A DNA stretch of 64,000 nt from G963665495 sp963665495 (GCA_963665495.1 OY762289.1:2418001-2482000); one strand, 5' to 3'; positions 19,230 through 28,076 are shown, numbered from the stretch's first letter. Notes: generated from the sequence alone by a model not told the origin. Translations and numbers: made by a program.

Positions 19230-19551
19230 TACGCAAAACGAGAAACGCGGCAATAAGGAGCGTTCCTTTCTCAAGCATATCCGGGAAAAGGAACAGCGCA
19301 AACTCCGCTCGCAACGGCAAGGTCCGCAGGACATCTGGTTTTTTCTGGGCTTTTTCGGCCTGGTGGGCTGGAGCGTGGCCATGCCCATGGTTCTGGGCAT
19401 TTTCCTGGGCCTCTGGCTGGATGGCCTGGCGCACACGTCCGGGCTCTGGACTCTGGTCTGCCTGGTAGCAGGTCTGGCCGCAGGACTGGTGAACGCCTGG
19501 CTCTGGATCAAACGCCAGGGCAACAACATTAAAAAGGAACGCGAACCATGA
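19219..19551 (+). CDS. atpQ: N-ATPase assembly protein AtpQ (AtpI/AtpZ-like)
   Basis: 110 residues from the ATG at 19219, which overlaps the end of atpC by 11 bp. A basic N-terminus (KHIREKEQRKLRSQRQGPQ) leads into two membrane helices: IWFFLGFFGLVGWSVAMPMV and TLVCLVAGLAAGLVNAWLW. This matches the small AtpI-type proteins of N-ATPase operons, proposed to help assemble the c ring. Confidence 0.82.
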   Translation: MGGDTQNEKRGNKERSFLKHIREKEQRKLRSQRQGPQDIWFFLGFFGLVGWSVAMPMVLGIFLGLWLDGLAHTSGLWTLVCLVAGLAAGLVNAWLWIKRQGNNIKKEREP

Positions 19552-19862
19552 TCCCGACGTACGCAGCTTCGTTCAGCTCCCTGCCGCCCGGCTTGCTCCT
19601 GCTTCTCGGGCTGTTCTGGGGTTCCGTGCTCGGCCTGTTCTTTTTCGGCGGATTGTGGCTGACCATCCGTACGCTGCCTAGCTCCCGGCGCCCTCATTTG
19701 CTCTGGTCCTGCAGCCTGGCATTGCGGCTTGTGCTTTTTCTCGCTGGAGTGCTGCCGCTGCTGCGTATGGGCTTTGCGACCTGGCCAGGAGCGCTGGCCG
19801 GAATTCTGCTGGTTCGCCTATTGCTAACCCGACGCTTGAGACCGCAGGGAGAAGGCCTGTGA
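19548..19862 (+). CDS. atpR: N-ATPase subunit AtpR
   Basis: 104 residues with three predicted membrane helices. An Arg lies inside the second (ALRLVLFLAG), a feature of AtpR proteins, which are found only with N-ATPases. It overlaps atpQ and atpB by 4 bp each. The position between atpQ and atpB supports the name. Confidence 0.85.
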   Translation: MIPTYAASFSSLPPGLLLLLGLFWGSVLGLFFFGGLWLTIRTLPSSRRPHLLWSCSLALRLVLFLAGVLPLLRMGFATWPGALAGILLVRLLLTRRLRPQGEGL

Positions 19863-20557
19863 ATATCACGCCCGACTGGATCGTACTGGCCTCCTGGGGG
19901 CCTTTCAAACTGAATCTGACCATTGTCCTGACCTGGGGCATCATGGCTCTGCTGATCCTGTTCGCCCGTCTGGCCACCAGAAAACTGGTTTCCGAAATCC
20001 GTACGGATCAGCCGCTGCCACCGCTGCAGAACGCGCTGGAGTGCGTGGTGGGTTTTATTGAACAGCAGACCGCCGAGGTGGTCAAAACAGATCCGTCCCC
20101 GTACGTGCCCTTCCTGGGCACGCTGGCGCTGTTCATAGCGGTGAGCAATCTGCTGCAGCCTGTTCCCGGCTACATGGCGCCCACGGGGTCGCTTTCCACC
20201 ACCACGGCCTTCGCGCTGCTGGTATTTCTGGCCGTGCCCTGGTGGGGCATACGCCGGCAGGGACTCTGGAGCTATCTGAAAAACTATGCCCAACCCGTGG
20301 TGATGATGCTGCCCTTCAACATCATCGGTGAATTCAGCCGGACCCTGGCCCTGGCCGTAAGGCTCTTCGGCAACCTCATGAGCGGCTATACCATCGGCGC
20401 CATTCTGCTGCTGATCGCACCGGTAATCGTGCCCGTGCTCATGAATTTGCTCGGACTGCTTACCGGGTTGGTACAGGCCTACATCTTTTTTATCCTGGCG
20501 GCGGTCTACATCGCCGCCGGCATGGAAACACAGGATACGCATCAAAGCAAAACCTGA
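19859..20557 (+). CDS. atpB: N-ATPase subunit a
   Basis: 232 residues with a GTG start, inside the GTGA overlap with atpR. The essential stator Arg is R168 in LALAVRLFGNLMSGYTIG. Five to six membrane helices are visible. It forms the ion half-channels against the c ring. The next gene is the c subunit, 11 bp on. Confidence 0.92.
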   Translation: MNITPDWIVLASWGPFKLNLTIVLTWGIMALLILFARLATRKLVSEIRTDQPLPPLQNALECVVGFIEQQTAEVVKTDPSPYVPFLGTLALFIAVSNLLQPVPGYMAPTGSLSTTTAFALLVFLAVPWWGIRRQGLWSYLKNYAQPVVMMLPFNIIGEFSRTLALAVRLFGNLMSGYTIGAILLLIAPVIVPVLMNLLGLLTGLVQAYIFFILAAVYIAAGMETQDTHQSKT

Positions 20558-20568
20558 GGAGGATTTGC

Positions 20569-20853
20569 ATGGACAATCTCGGACTTCTTGCCGCGGCTTC
20601 CGTACTGGGCGCGGCCATCAGCATCGGACTCGGCGCCATAGGTCCGGCCATCGGAGAAGGACGGGCCGTGGCCCAGGCACTGCAATCCATTGCCCAGCAG
20701 CCGGACGAAACCAGCACCATCACCCGTACGCTGTTCGTAGGGCTGGCCATGATCGAGTCCACGGCCATTTATGCCTTCGTGGTCTCCATGATCCTGCTGT
20801 TCGCCAACCCCTTCTGGAATTATTTCGTCGAACTGGCCAACAAAGGGAGCTGA
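20569..20853 (+). CDS. atpE: N-ATPase subunit c with sodium-binding residues
   Basis: 94 residues, two helices and the ribosome site GAGGAGG. Helix 1 has E30 in GPAIGEGRAV. Helix 2 has E63-S64-T65 and Y68 in MIESTAIY. The set of a carboxyl or Gln in helix 1 plus E-S-T-x-x-Y in helix 2 is the known Na+-binding signature of c subunits, and a second Glu in helix 1 is typical of N-ATPases. This is good evidence, from residues alone, that the ring binds sodium. H+ use under low sodium is not excluded. Confidence 0.93.
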   Translation: MDNLGLLAAASVLGAAISIGLGAIGPAIGEGRAVAQALQSIAQQPDETSTITRTLFVGLAMIESTAIYAFVVSMILLFANPFWNYFVELANKGS

Positions 20854-20859
20854 CGGACC

Positions 20860-21633
20860 GTGCTGATCGATTGGTACACCGTTGCCGCGCAGGCCTTCAA
20901 TTTTCTGCTGCTGGTCTGGGTGCTCAAACGTTTCTTGTACGCGCCCATACGACGCGCCATGCACCAGCGCCAGGAACGCATCGTCCGGGACCTCGAACAG
21001 GCGAAAGAAGCCCGTCTGCAGGCCGAGGAAAGCCGCCGGTCGCTCGCAGCCGAACGCGCGCAACTGGATGCCGAACGCCGCAGCATCCTGGACAAGGCCA
21101 GGCAGGATGCGCAGCAGTGGCACGAACAGGCCCTGGAACGGGCCCGGGCCGACCTGGAAGCACAGCGCAGCCAGTGGAACAAGGCCATCCAGGACGAGCG
21201 AAACGCTTTTTCCAGACGGCTGACAGCGCGTATCTCCGCCGCCACCTTCGAAATCTGTCGCAAGGCCCTGGCGGACCTGGCCGATGCGGACCTGGAACTG
21301 CGGCTGGCCGATAAAATGCTGGCTCTGCTTCCGGAAGGCAGTGCCGCCCCCAAGGAAGCGCTCGTACGTACGGGTTTTGCCCTGGGGCCGGAAGCCCAGG
21401 AACGGCTGCGTTCCGCCCTGCTGCAACGCTGGCCGGACCTGAAGCAACTGCGATTCGCGCACAACCAGGAGCTGGGGTTCGGCATCGAATGCCTCTTCGA
21501 CGACAACAAGGTTTCCTGGAACGTGGAGCATTACATGACCGGATTCAAAGAACAGGTTCTGGCTTCCGTGGCGCTTCTGCCTGATCCTCTTTCGGAAAAC
21601 GACAAGGAAAACGGGTCGCATGATGCCTCTTGA
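20860..21633 (+). CDS. atpF: N-ATPase subunit b, long form
   Basis: 257 residues with a GTG start. It has one N-terminal membrane helix (AFNFLLLVWVLKRF), a long charged coiled coil (about 35-110), and a C-terminal part (about 140-250) that likely replaces the missing delta subunit. The operon has no separate delta gene, as is usual for N-ATPases. It forms the peripheral stalk, and it overlaps atpA by 14 bp. Confidence 0.88.
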   Translation: MLIDWYTVAAQAFNFLLLVWVLKRFLYAPIRRAMHQRQERIVRDLEQAKEARLQAEESRRSLAAERAQLDAERRSILDKARQDAQQWHEQALERARADLEAQRSQWNKAIQDERNAFSRRLTARISAATFEICRKALADLADADLELRLADKMLALLPEGSAAPKEALVRTGFALGPEAQERLRSALLQRWPDLKQLRFAHNQELGFGIECLFDDNKVSWNVEHYMTGFKEQVLASVALLPDPLSENDKENGSHDAS

Positions 21634-23212
21634 TAAACATAACCGGACTGCCCGTGAATTGCTTGACGCTTCCCTCACCAATGCGGAGCATTCCCTGCGT
21701 CAGACTGCCGAGGCATACGCGCCTGAACCGGAAATCAACGAGGTGGGACGTATCCGTACCGTAAGCCGGGGCGTGGTCTGGGTGGAGGGGTTGGACAACG
21801 TCCGGAATGAAGAACTCGTTTACCTGGGCTCTGATCAGGGCGGAAAGGACACTCCTGGCAACGTGGGCATGGCCCTGGACCTGCGTAAAGACCGCGTGGG
21901 CGTCATCCTGCTCAATCAGACCGACGCACTCGAAGCCGGACAGGAAGCAACCCGCAGCGGCAGCCTGTTGGACATCCCGGTGGGCGACGGTCTGCTCGGA
22001 CGCGTCATCGACCCGCTGGGTACGCCTCTGGACGGCAAAGGCGCCCTGGCTACGGAGTCCCGGCTGCCTGTCCTGCGGATGGCGCCGCCCATCATGCACC
22101 GCGCCGGAGTGAACACCCCGCTGCAGACCGGACTCAAAGTCATCGACGCCATTCTGCCCATCGGCCGCGGCCAGCGCGAATTGATTCTGGGCGACCGCCA
22201 GACCGGCAAAACCGCCATAGCAGTGGACGCCATTATCAACCAGCGCAGTTCCGACGTAGTCTGTGTCTACTGCGCCATAGGGCAGCGCGGCTCCAGCGTG
22301 GCCAAGGTGCACGAACAGCTGGTCCGGGAAAACGCCATGGAGCATACGGTGATGGTCGTTGTTGAAGCCCAGTCGCCGCCAGGGCTGCAGTACGTTGCGC
22401 CTTATGCGGCCACCTCCGTGGCGGAATATTTCATGGACCAGGGCAAGGACGTGCTGGTAATTTACGACGACCTTACCAAGCATGCCGTGGCCTATCGCGA
22501 ACTTTCTCTGCTGCTGCGGCGGCCGCCCGGACGCGAGGCCTACCCAGGCGATATTTTTTACATCCATTCCAGCCTGCTCGAGCGTTCGACGCATCTGCGG
22601 GAGGAGTTCGGCGGCGGTTCGATCACGGCCCTGCCCATCATCGAAACCGAAGCCCAGAACATTTCGGCCTATATTCCCACCAACCTGATATCCATCACCG
22701 ACGGGCAGATTTATCTTTCGCCGGAACTATTCCAGAAAGGCATCCTGCCTGCCGTGGACATCGGGCGCTCTGTCTCCAGGGTGGGCGGCAAGGCCCAGCT
22801 GCCCTCCTACCAGGGTTTGGCCGGAGAACTGCGCCTGTCCTACGCGCAATTCGAAGAACTCGAAGCCTTCGCCCGGTTCGGTACGCGCCTGGATCCAGCC
22901 ACGCGCAAGAATCTCGAACACGGCAAGCGCATCCGCGCCATTCTCAAACAGGAACAGGAATCCGCCCTCAGTCCGGAGGAACAGGTTTTCGTACTGGTGG
23001 CTGCAGCGCGCGGCGTCTTGGACCGAATAAACGAAGACTGCACCTGCGAAGGTGAAACCCTGTTACGCGAATTCCTGCCAGAAGACCTGGCGTTGCGTAT
23101 CCGCAATCCGCGTCTGGACAAGGAGGAGAAAAAGCAGCTTTGGGACGAAATCGTCAGCCTGGCCAATGAGATCATCAGCGATATTTTCAAGGACAGGCTA
23201 AGGCAGGAGTAG
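21620..23212 (+). CDS. atpA: N-ATPase subunit alpha
   Basis: 530 residues. The P-loop is GDRQTGKTA (about 194-202), and the family marks PSSLLERS-like (HSSLLERS) and DIGRSVSRVGGKAQ are present. It is a non-catalytic nucleotide-binding subunit of the hexamer. The start is within atpF, an ATGATG pair at 21620. The C-terminal helical region is complete. Confidence 0.95.
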   Translation: MMPLDKHNRTARELLDASLTNAEHSLRQTAEAYAPEPEINEVGRIRTVSRGVVWVEGLDNVRNEELVYLGSDQGGKDTPGNVGMALDLRKDRVGVILLNQTDALEAGQEATRSGSLLDIPVGDGLLGRVIDPLGTPLDGKGALATESRLPVLRMAPPIMHRAGVNTPLQTGLKVIDAILPIGRGQRELILGDRQTGKTAIAVDAIINQRSSDVVCVYCAIGQRGSSVAKVHEQLVRENAMEHTVMVVVEAQSPPGLQYVAPYAATSVAEYFMDQGKDVLVIYDDLTKHAVAYRELSLLLRRPPGREAYPGDIFYIHSSLLERSTHLREEFGGGSITALPIIETEAQNISAYIPTNLISITDGQIYLSPELFQKGILPAVDIGRSVSRVGGKAQLPSYQGLAGELRLSYAQFEELEAFARFGTRLDPATRKNLEHGKRIRAILKQEQESALSPEEQVFVLVAAARGVLDRINEDCTCEGETLLREFLPEDLALRIRNPRLDKEEKKQLWDEIVSLANEIISDIFKDRLRQE

Positions 23213-23219
23213 CAGCGCC

Positions 23220-24137
23220 ATGCAGACTCTGGAAGGCCTGAAACGCAAAATCGTCACGGTCAACGACCTGCTCTCCGTGGTCAAAACCATGAAAAGCCTG
23301 GCCGCGTTGAATATCCGGACCTATGAAAACGCTGTGGCTTCTCTGGGGCATTACGAACGGGTGGTCACTCTGGGCTGGCGTTCGCTGTTTCCCGGCCGCA
23401 TCCGTCTGCCGCGTCTGCATCCCGGCGGCCTGTGCGTGCTGTTTGTGGTCGGCTCTGACCAGGGCATGTGCGGACAGTTCAATGAAGTCGCGGCCGATCA
23501 GGCGCGGGAAACCGCGGACGCACAACGCGCCCAGGGCCGCGATGTGCTTGTCTGGTCCTCGGGCGAACGAATCCGGGCCGCCCTGGAAGACCAGAATCTC
23601 GTACCCGAACTCCATTTCTCCCTGCCCGGCAGCCTGCCGGGCATCACCGATCAGATCGGCGCCCTGCTGCAGGCCTATGCGCGGATGCACCAGAAAGGCC
23701 AGGGCGTGGGACTGTACCTGACGCACAACCACCTCCGTGGGCAAAGTTCCTACGAACCTGAAACTTTTCAGCTTTTTCCTTTTGACAAAAACTGGCTGGA
23801 ACAGCTCGGCGGCGAAGGCTGGCCCGGCCGCAGCATCCCCCTGCCCGGTCCGGGCGTCGAACGCCTGTTCCGCGATCTGCTCGAACAGTACCTGTTTATC
23901 GCATTTTACCGCGCGTTCGCCCTGTCCATGGCAGCGGAAAACGCCGCACGCCTGGCCGCCATGCAGGCTGCGGAAAAAAACATCCAGGAACTCGAGGAAA
24001 ACCTCCAGGCCGGCTACCGCGAAACCCGCCAGAACGCCATCACCGAAGAACTCATCGACGTTGTCTCGGGTTTCGTCGCCCTGGAAGATGAAGAGAATGA
24101 GGAAAGAGAGCCTCCGGCGGCTCAGGAACCTTTTTGA
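23220..24137 (+). CDS. atpG: N-ATPase subunit gamma
   Basis: 305 residues. The N-terminal helix is typical (MQTLEGLKRKIVTVNDLLSVVKTMKSLAALNI), as is the C-terminal helix (QNAITEELIDVVSGF). It is the central rotor shaft. The last dozen residues (REPPAAQEPF) are encoded by the start of the repeat element at 24106. The stop codon TGA at 24135-24137 sits at the tip of that element's hairpin. It ends the operon. Confidence 0.92.
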   Translation: MQTLEGLKRKIVTVNDLLSVVKTMKSLAALNIRTYENAVASLGHYERVVTLGWRSLFPGRIRLPRLHPGGLCVLFVVGSDQGMCGQFNEVAADQARETADAQRAQGRDVLVWSSGERIRAALEDQNLVPELHFSLPGSLPGITDQIGALLQAYARMHQKGQGVGLYLTHNHLRGQSSYEPETFQLFPFDKNWLEQLGGEGWPGRSIPLPGPGVERLFRDLLEQYLFIAFYRAFALSMAAENAARLAAMQAAEKNIQELEENLQAGYRETRQNAITEELIDVVSGFVALEDEENEEREPPAAQEPF

Positions 24138-24174
24138 AAAAAGGTTCCTGAGAACCTCCAAAAACTTTCAACTG
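24109..24174 (+). repeat. Hairpin repeat, unit 1
   Basis: It begins AGCCTCCGGCGG, has 15-bp arms CTCAGGAACCTTTTT / AAAAAGGTTCCTGAG (24121-24135, 24138-24152), then the box CCTCCAAAAACTTT. It follows atpG and may act as its terminator. Its partner is inverted unit 2, and the two share a perfect 17-bp outer inverted repeat (24106-24122 with 24260-24276). Confidence 0.85.
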
Positions 24175-24209
24175 GTTACGCATTAAGCTTTCGCGTAGCT
24201 TTGGCCAAC

Positions 24210-24276
24210 AGTCAAAGTTTTTGGGGATTCTTAAACCCTTTTTTCCAAAAAAGGGTTTAAGCCGCCGGAGGCTCTC
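24210..24276 (-). repeat. Hairpin repeat, unit 2 (inverted)
   Basis: Read on the minus strand it has the same order as unit 1: AGCCTCCGGCGGC, a stem, then CCCCAAAAACTTTGAC. The stem arms (24230-24244 and 24247-24261) are CTTAAACCCTTTTTT and its exact complement. They differ in sequence from unit 1 but pair just as well. It lies 7 bp beyond the stop codon of the GXGXG gene. Confidence 0.85.
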
Positions 24277-24283
24277 CCACCAG

Positions 24284-25048
24284 TCAGTTCGTGCCCACGT
24301 ACATGTTGCCGTAAGGGCGGTGGGAAAAAGGCTTGATGCGGGTAAAACGCGCGTCAAGGATTTGTGCGGCATCCAGGTCGAATTCACGGGCGAACTCCTC
24401 GACCTTGGCGCGGACGTAGGCCTGGTCCGCGTCGTCGAGTTCCTCGGCGTGCAGTCCGGGTCCGAGCTGGTGGACCGGCACCTCGCCGCGGACGTAGATG
24501 ACCCCGCCGTGCATGCCCGTACCCAGGCTGCGCCCGGTTATGGGCGCGTCCGGCTTGCCCGTATACATGCCGAGCAGAATGATGGCGCCACCGGCCATAT
24601 ATTCGCCCAGAAAATCCCCGGCCTTGCCGCCGATAACGATGCTGGGGACTTTTTCCATGTAGGCTTTCATGTGTATGCCCACACGGTAGCCCACATCACC
24701 GCGCACGAAAATTTCACCGCCGCGCATGGCGTATCCGAGCACATCGCCGGCCAGACCGTCCACGATGATTTTGCCGTCGTCCATGGTATTGCCCACGCCG
24801 TCCTGCACATTACCCCGTACGCGGATCAGCGGGCCGCGCATAAAGGCGCCCAGATCCTGACCGGGCACACCGCGTACGGTGATTTCCAGGTCGCCGGTCA
24901 GACTGTCGGCAATATAGCGCTGGCCGTTGACGCCGTTCAACTCCAGAACACCGGCGCCGCCGCGTACGGCGTCGCGGATCATTTCGTTGAGTTCCTTATA
25001 ATAGACACCCTTGGCATCCAGAAAAACAGCCATTTTCTTTGCAGCCAT
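24284..25048 (-). CDS. Glutamate synthase GXGXG domain protein (split GltB)
   Basis: 254 residues. Repeats of the GXGXG beta-helix type fill most of the protein (GDLEITVRGVPGQDLGAFM, GIHMKAYMEKVPSIVIGGKAGDFLGEYMAGG). In full-length GltB this is the structural domain at the C-terminus. Here it is a separate gene, as in archaeal-type enzymes. It is the last gene of a five-gene operon and lies 4 bp after the amidotransferase. It is expected to join the FMN and glutaminase proteins in one complex. Confidence 0.88.
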   Translation of the reverse strand: MAAKKMAVFLDAKGVYYKELNEMIRDAVRGGAGVLELNGVNGQRYIADSLTGDLEITVRGVPGQDLGAFMRGPLIRVRGNVQDGVGNTMDDGKIIVDGLAGDVLGYAMRGGEIFVRGDVGYRVGIHMKAYMEKVPSIVIGGKAGDFLGEYMAGGAIILLGMYTGKPDAPITGRSLGTGMHGGVIYVRGEVPVHQLGPGLHAEELDDADQAYVRAKVEEFAREFDLDAAQILDARFTRIKPFSHRPYGNMYVGTN

Positions 25049-25052
25049 AGCC

Positions 25053-26147
25053 TCAGGCCTCCAGTTCCACGATTACCGGCTCGCCCGCTTTGGGCGCCCA
25101 GACGCTGTCCAGCTCCGGCGAAACTTCACGGATGGCGCTTTCTTCGCTGGCCATGAAGACCATGCTGCCCTTTTCCGCAACCACCAGCGGACGCAGCTTG
25201 ACCCTGTCGTTGAGCCCCATCATGCTGGTCGAATCCGTCACCAGAATGGCAAAGGGCCCGTTGAGCATGGCCGAACCATAGACCATACGCAGCGCCTCGA
25301 AAGCCTGCTTCTGCTCAGGCTCCATGCGGTCTATCTCATCCCAGAACGGCGGCGCGAACACCCAGCTGGCCTGGCGCTTGGTCAGGCCGTGCTTGCGGAT
25401 CAGCAAATCCAGCAGATAGGCCACCACCTCCGTATCGGTCATCAGCGTGCATTCGTAATTATGCTCGCAGAGGTAGCGTTTGTTGATGCCGTAGGACGAA
25501 ATCTCGCCGTTATGGACGATGGCCCAGTCCAGCAGGGTAAACGGATGCGCCCCGCCCCACCAGCCGGGCGTATTGGTCGGAAAACGGTTATGTCCGGTCC
25601 AGGTGTAGGCCTCGTATTCGTCCAGGCGGTAGAAATCCGCGATATCCTCCGGATAGCCCACGCCTTTGAAAGCGCCCATATTTTTTCCACTGGAAAAAAT
25701 GAACGCGCCGTGGGAACGCGTATTGACATACATGATCACGTTGACCACGTAATCCTGCTCGTTCAGCTCCTGCCATTCCGGGCGATCCTTCTTGGGCGTA
25801 GCGAAAAAGCGCCAGACCAGAGGCGGATTTTTGATGTGCGGCGATTGCCGCGTCGGGATGGGCTCGGACTCCTTGATGTCGAAATAATGCTTGATGGTCT
25901 GTTCGGCTTTGTCCAGGCCCTGTACGTCGTCGCACAGCAGATGGAACGCGTAATGGTCCGGCAGATGCGGATAAATGCCGTAAGCGGCGAACCCGCCGCC
26001 CAGGCCGTTGCCCCTGTCGTGCATGGTGCACATGGCATTGATGGCCATGGACCCCGGAATCAACGTCCGCTTCCTGTCTATTACGCCGAATATGCCGCAC
26101 CCGGAGATATCTTTCTCAAAATGCCAAAAATCACTCGCAGCTTTCAT
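25053..26147 (-). CDS. Glutamate synthase glutamine amidotransferase (split GltB)
   Basis: 364 residues from the ATG at 26147, which has AGGAG 5 nt before its GAGG; a longer frame would run into the repeat at 26171. It is a class II glutaminase. C17 in DISGCGIFGVI is the likely N-terminal nucleophile after trimming, and the substrate loops (HNRFPTNTPGWWGGAHPF, HNGEISSYG) are intact. It releases ammonia from glutamine for the FMN subunit. The operon continues into the GXGXG gene. Confidence 0.9.
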   Translation of the reverse strand: MKAASDFWHFEKDISGCGIFGVIDRKRTLIPGSMAINAMCTMHDRGNGLGGGFAAYGIYPHLPDHYAFHLLCDDVQGLDKAEQTIKHYFDIKESEPIPTRQSPHIKNPPLVWRFFATPKKDRPEWQELNEQDYVVNVIMYVNTRSHGAFIFSSGKNMGAFKGVGYPEDIADFYRLDEYEAYTWTGHNRFPTNTPGWWGGAHPFTLLDWAIVHNGEISSYGINKRYLCEHNYECTLMTDTEVVAYLLDLLIRKHGLTKRQASWVFAPPFWDEIDRMEPEQKQAFEALRMVYGSAMLNGPFAILVTDSTSMMGLNDRVKLRPLVVAEKGSMVFMASEESAIREVSPELDSVWAPKAGEPVIVELEA

Positions 26148-26170
26148 CCTCGCTCCTGCAGCTGTAAAAA

Positions 26171-26232
26171 AGCCTCCAGCGGCCAAAGAACCTTTTTGGA
26201 AAATGTTCTTTGGAATCTCCAATAACTTTTAA
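26171..26232 (+). repeat. Hairpin repeat, unit 3
   Basis: AGCCTCCAGCGGC is followed by arms CCAAAGAAC (26183-26191) and GTTCTTTGG (26205-26213) and by AATCTCCAATAACTTTTAAC. It has the same layout as units 1 and 2 with a third stem sequence that still pairs. It lies inside the operon, between the FAD oxidoreductase and the amidotransferase genes. Confidence 0.8.
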
Positions 26233-26306
26233 CAGTATAACACCTTAGAACATGAACTACGTATAACGCCGCAGGAGTCGGAACGGCGCCCCAGAATACT
26301 TTCCAT

Positions 26307-27605
26307 TCATAATCCGTCCCCATAGGCTTCGCTGGGGTCTTCGAGATCCGGATTCCAGCGCTTGTCGAAAAATTCTTCGGGCCAAAGCAACGACGAAGGT
26401 TCGCCGCCCTTGAGCCGGGCTTTGACATCGCTGCTCACAGGTACGCGGAAACGGACAAAGCCCGTATATAGTCCGGCCTGCGAAACATTGCCCATCAGAA
26501 CATAACCCAGAAGCCTGTCGTCCCTGAAAACCAGCTTGCGGTAGGTCATCCGCTCGGAATCCAGATCCATGAACAGTTCGCAGCCGTCTTCCTCTTTGGG
26601 TTCCACAAGCCCCACAGATGCCGTGGGCAAACCGAAATAGGTGATGGAATTCATGGGCAGACCGCCCGCGTAGGGCACAGGACGCCCGGCCATATTCTTG
26701 CCCGCGTGATTGCCCTGGATGTAGGCGTTGGGCCAGATGGGCATAACCGTCGGCTCGCCCCGCAGCATGTCTGGAGCTTCCGACACGTCACCGGCGGCAA
26801 ACACATCGGGTGCGCTCGTACGCATCTGTTCGTCCACCCGGATGCCCATGCCGCAATCGATTCCGGCCTGGGCGGCCAGTTCCTTTCTGGGGCGTACGCC
26901 CGCGGCCATGACCACAAAATCCGCCGGAACGGTTCCTTTGTTGGTCTGCACTGCGGAGACGCATCCGTCGGAATTTCGCAAAATGGCTTCCGGCGTGGCG
27001 CCGTGCATCAGATGGATGCCCTGGCTTTCGAGATGTCTGCCCAACAGCTCGCCGGCCTGCACGTCGAAATAAACGCGCATCAAACGCGAACGGACCACCA
27101 GGGTCACATGCACGCCTCGTTTCGCCAGGCCTTCCGCGGCCTTGAGGGCAATGAGTCCGGCGCCGACGATGACCGTGCGTTTGCCCTTGTCCGCCATTCC
27201 GAACAGAGTCTGAGCATGGGCAATGGTGGTGAAGGCGTAAACACCGCGTCCGTTGACTCCGGGAATATCCGGAAAAAAAGGCTTGCCGCCCGTGGCAATG
27301 AGCAGTTTGCCGTACGGCAGCTGCTCGCCCCGTTCGGTTATCAATATTTTTTGCTGCGTATCCAGGGCGACGATTTCGCGCCCCAGACGTTGCTCGACCA
27401 TTTTTTCCGCATAAAAACTGTCCGGCCGCAACGAAATACGGTCCAGCCCGATCTTGCCTGCCAGAAAATAGGATATCAGCGGACGCCCGTAGGTGGGCTC
27501 GTTTTCGTTGCTGACGACAAGCAGACTGCCTTCCTGATCATAGCGCCGGATGCCTTCGATGGCGCCGATGGAGGCAACGCCGTTTCCGATGATCACATAA
27601 TCCAT
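26307..27605 (-). CDS. NAD(P)H/FAD-dependent oxidoreductase of the glutamate synthase operon
   Basis: 432 residues. The FAD-binding start is VIIGNGVASIGAIEGIRR (about 4-21). The NAD(P) site is VIVGAGLIALKAAEGLAKRG (about 145-164). DVFAAGDVSEAPD is the second FAD motif. It resembles the NADH-oxidoreductase family of nitrite or rubredoxin reductases. It probably passes electrons from NAD(P)H to the ferredoxin and the FMN subunit. It lies 12 bp from the ferredoxin gene. It is not the classical GltD fused to a ferredoxin domain. Confidence 0.88.
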   Translation of the reverse strand: MDYVIIGNGVASIGAIEGIRRYDQEGSLLVVSNENEPTYGRPLISYFLAGKIGLDRISLRPDSFYAEKMVEQRLGREIVALDTQQKILITERGEQLPYGKLLIATGGKPFFPDIPGVNGRGVYAFTTIAHAQTLFGMADKGKRTVIVGAGLIALKAAEGLAKRGVHVTLVVRSRLMRVYFDVQAGELLGRHLESQGIHLMHGATPEAILRNSDGCVSAVQTNKGTVPADFVVMAAGVRPRKELAAQAGIDCGMGIRVDEQMRTSAPDVFAAGDVSEAPDMLRGEPTVMPIWPNAYIQGNHAGKNMAGRPVPYAGGLPMNSITYFGLPTASVGLVEPKEEDGCELFMDLDSERMTYRKLVFRDDRLLGYVLMGNVSQAGLYTGFVRFRVPVSSDVKARLKGGEPSSLLWPEEFFDKRWNPDLEDPSEAYGDGL

Positions 27606-27617
27606 GGCTCTCCCCTC

Positions 27618-28076
27618 CTAGTCGGCTTCAGGGGTGTCCCTGTCTTCGTAGACCAGGGCCGAATTGGGGCAGGCTTCCACGCAGGCGGGCATCTCGCGCC
27701 CCTCGCAGAGATCGCACTTGACGATTTTGGCTTCCTGCGGATGCTGGCGAATGGCCCCGAACGGACAGGCCATCATGCAGGACAGGCAGCCCACGCATTT
27801 ATCCCAGTCATACAAGGTCTTGCCGCTCTCCTCGTCCTTGTAGAGAGCGCCCGAAATGCAGGAGGCCACGCAAAAGGCGTTGGCGCAATGCCTGCAACTG
27901 AGCGCCACGCAGACGGGGCCGTCTTCGTACACGGCCTTGCAGGGAGAAAGTCCGCTCAAGCGTTCCTGCGTATAGGCGATGATCAGGTCCTTACTTTTGG
28001 AATGCACGGTCAGGCACGCCAGTTCGCAGAGGTGGCAGCCCATGCAGTAGTCTTTCAACGGATAGACCCGCTTCAT
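27618..28076 (-). CDS. Four-cluster ferredoxin-type electron carrier
   Basis: 152 residues with four Cys groups: CMGCHLCELAC, CRHCANAFCVASC, CVGCLSCMMACP and CDLCEGREMPACVEACP. This is the HycB/HydN-like pattern that binds up to four [4Fe-4S] clusters. No membrane segment is seen, so it is cytoplasmic. It sits between the FMN glutamate synthase gene and the FAD oxidoreductase, and likely carries electrons between them. Confidence 0.88.
   Translation of the reverse strand: MKRVYPLKDYCMGCHLCELACLTVHSKSKDLIIAYTQERLSGLSPCKAVYEDGPVCVALSCRHCANAFCVASCISGALYKDEESGKTLYDWDKCVGCLSCMMACPFGAIRQHPQEAKIVKCDLCEGREMPACVEACPNSALVYEDRDTPEAD

Noticed and set aside
26148..26222. Longer N-terminus for the amidotransferase
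   Set aside because: The extra residues are encoded by the repeat element, and the ATG at 26147 has a good ribosome site.
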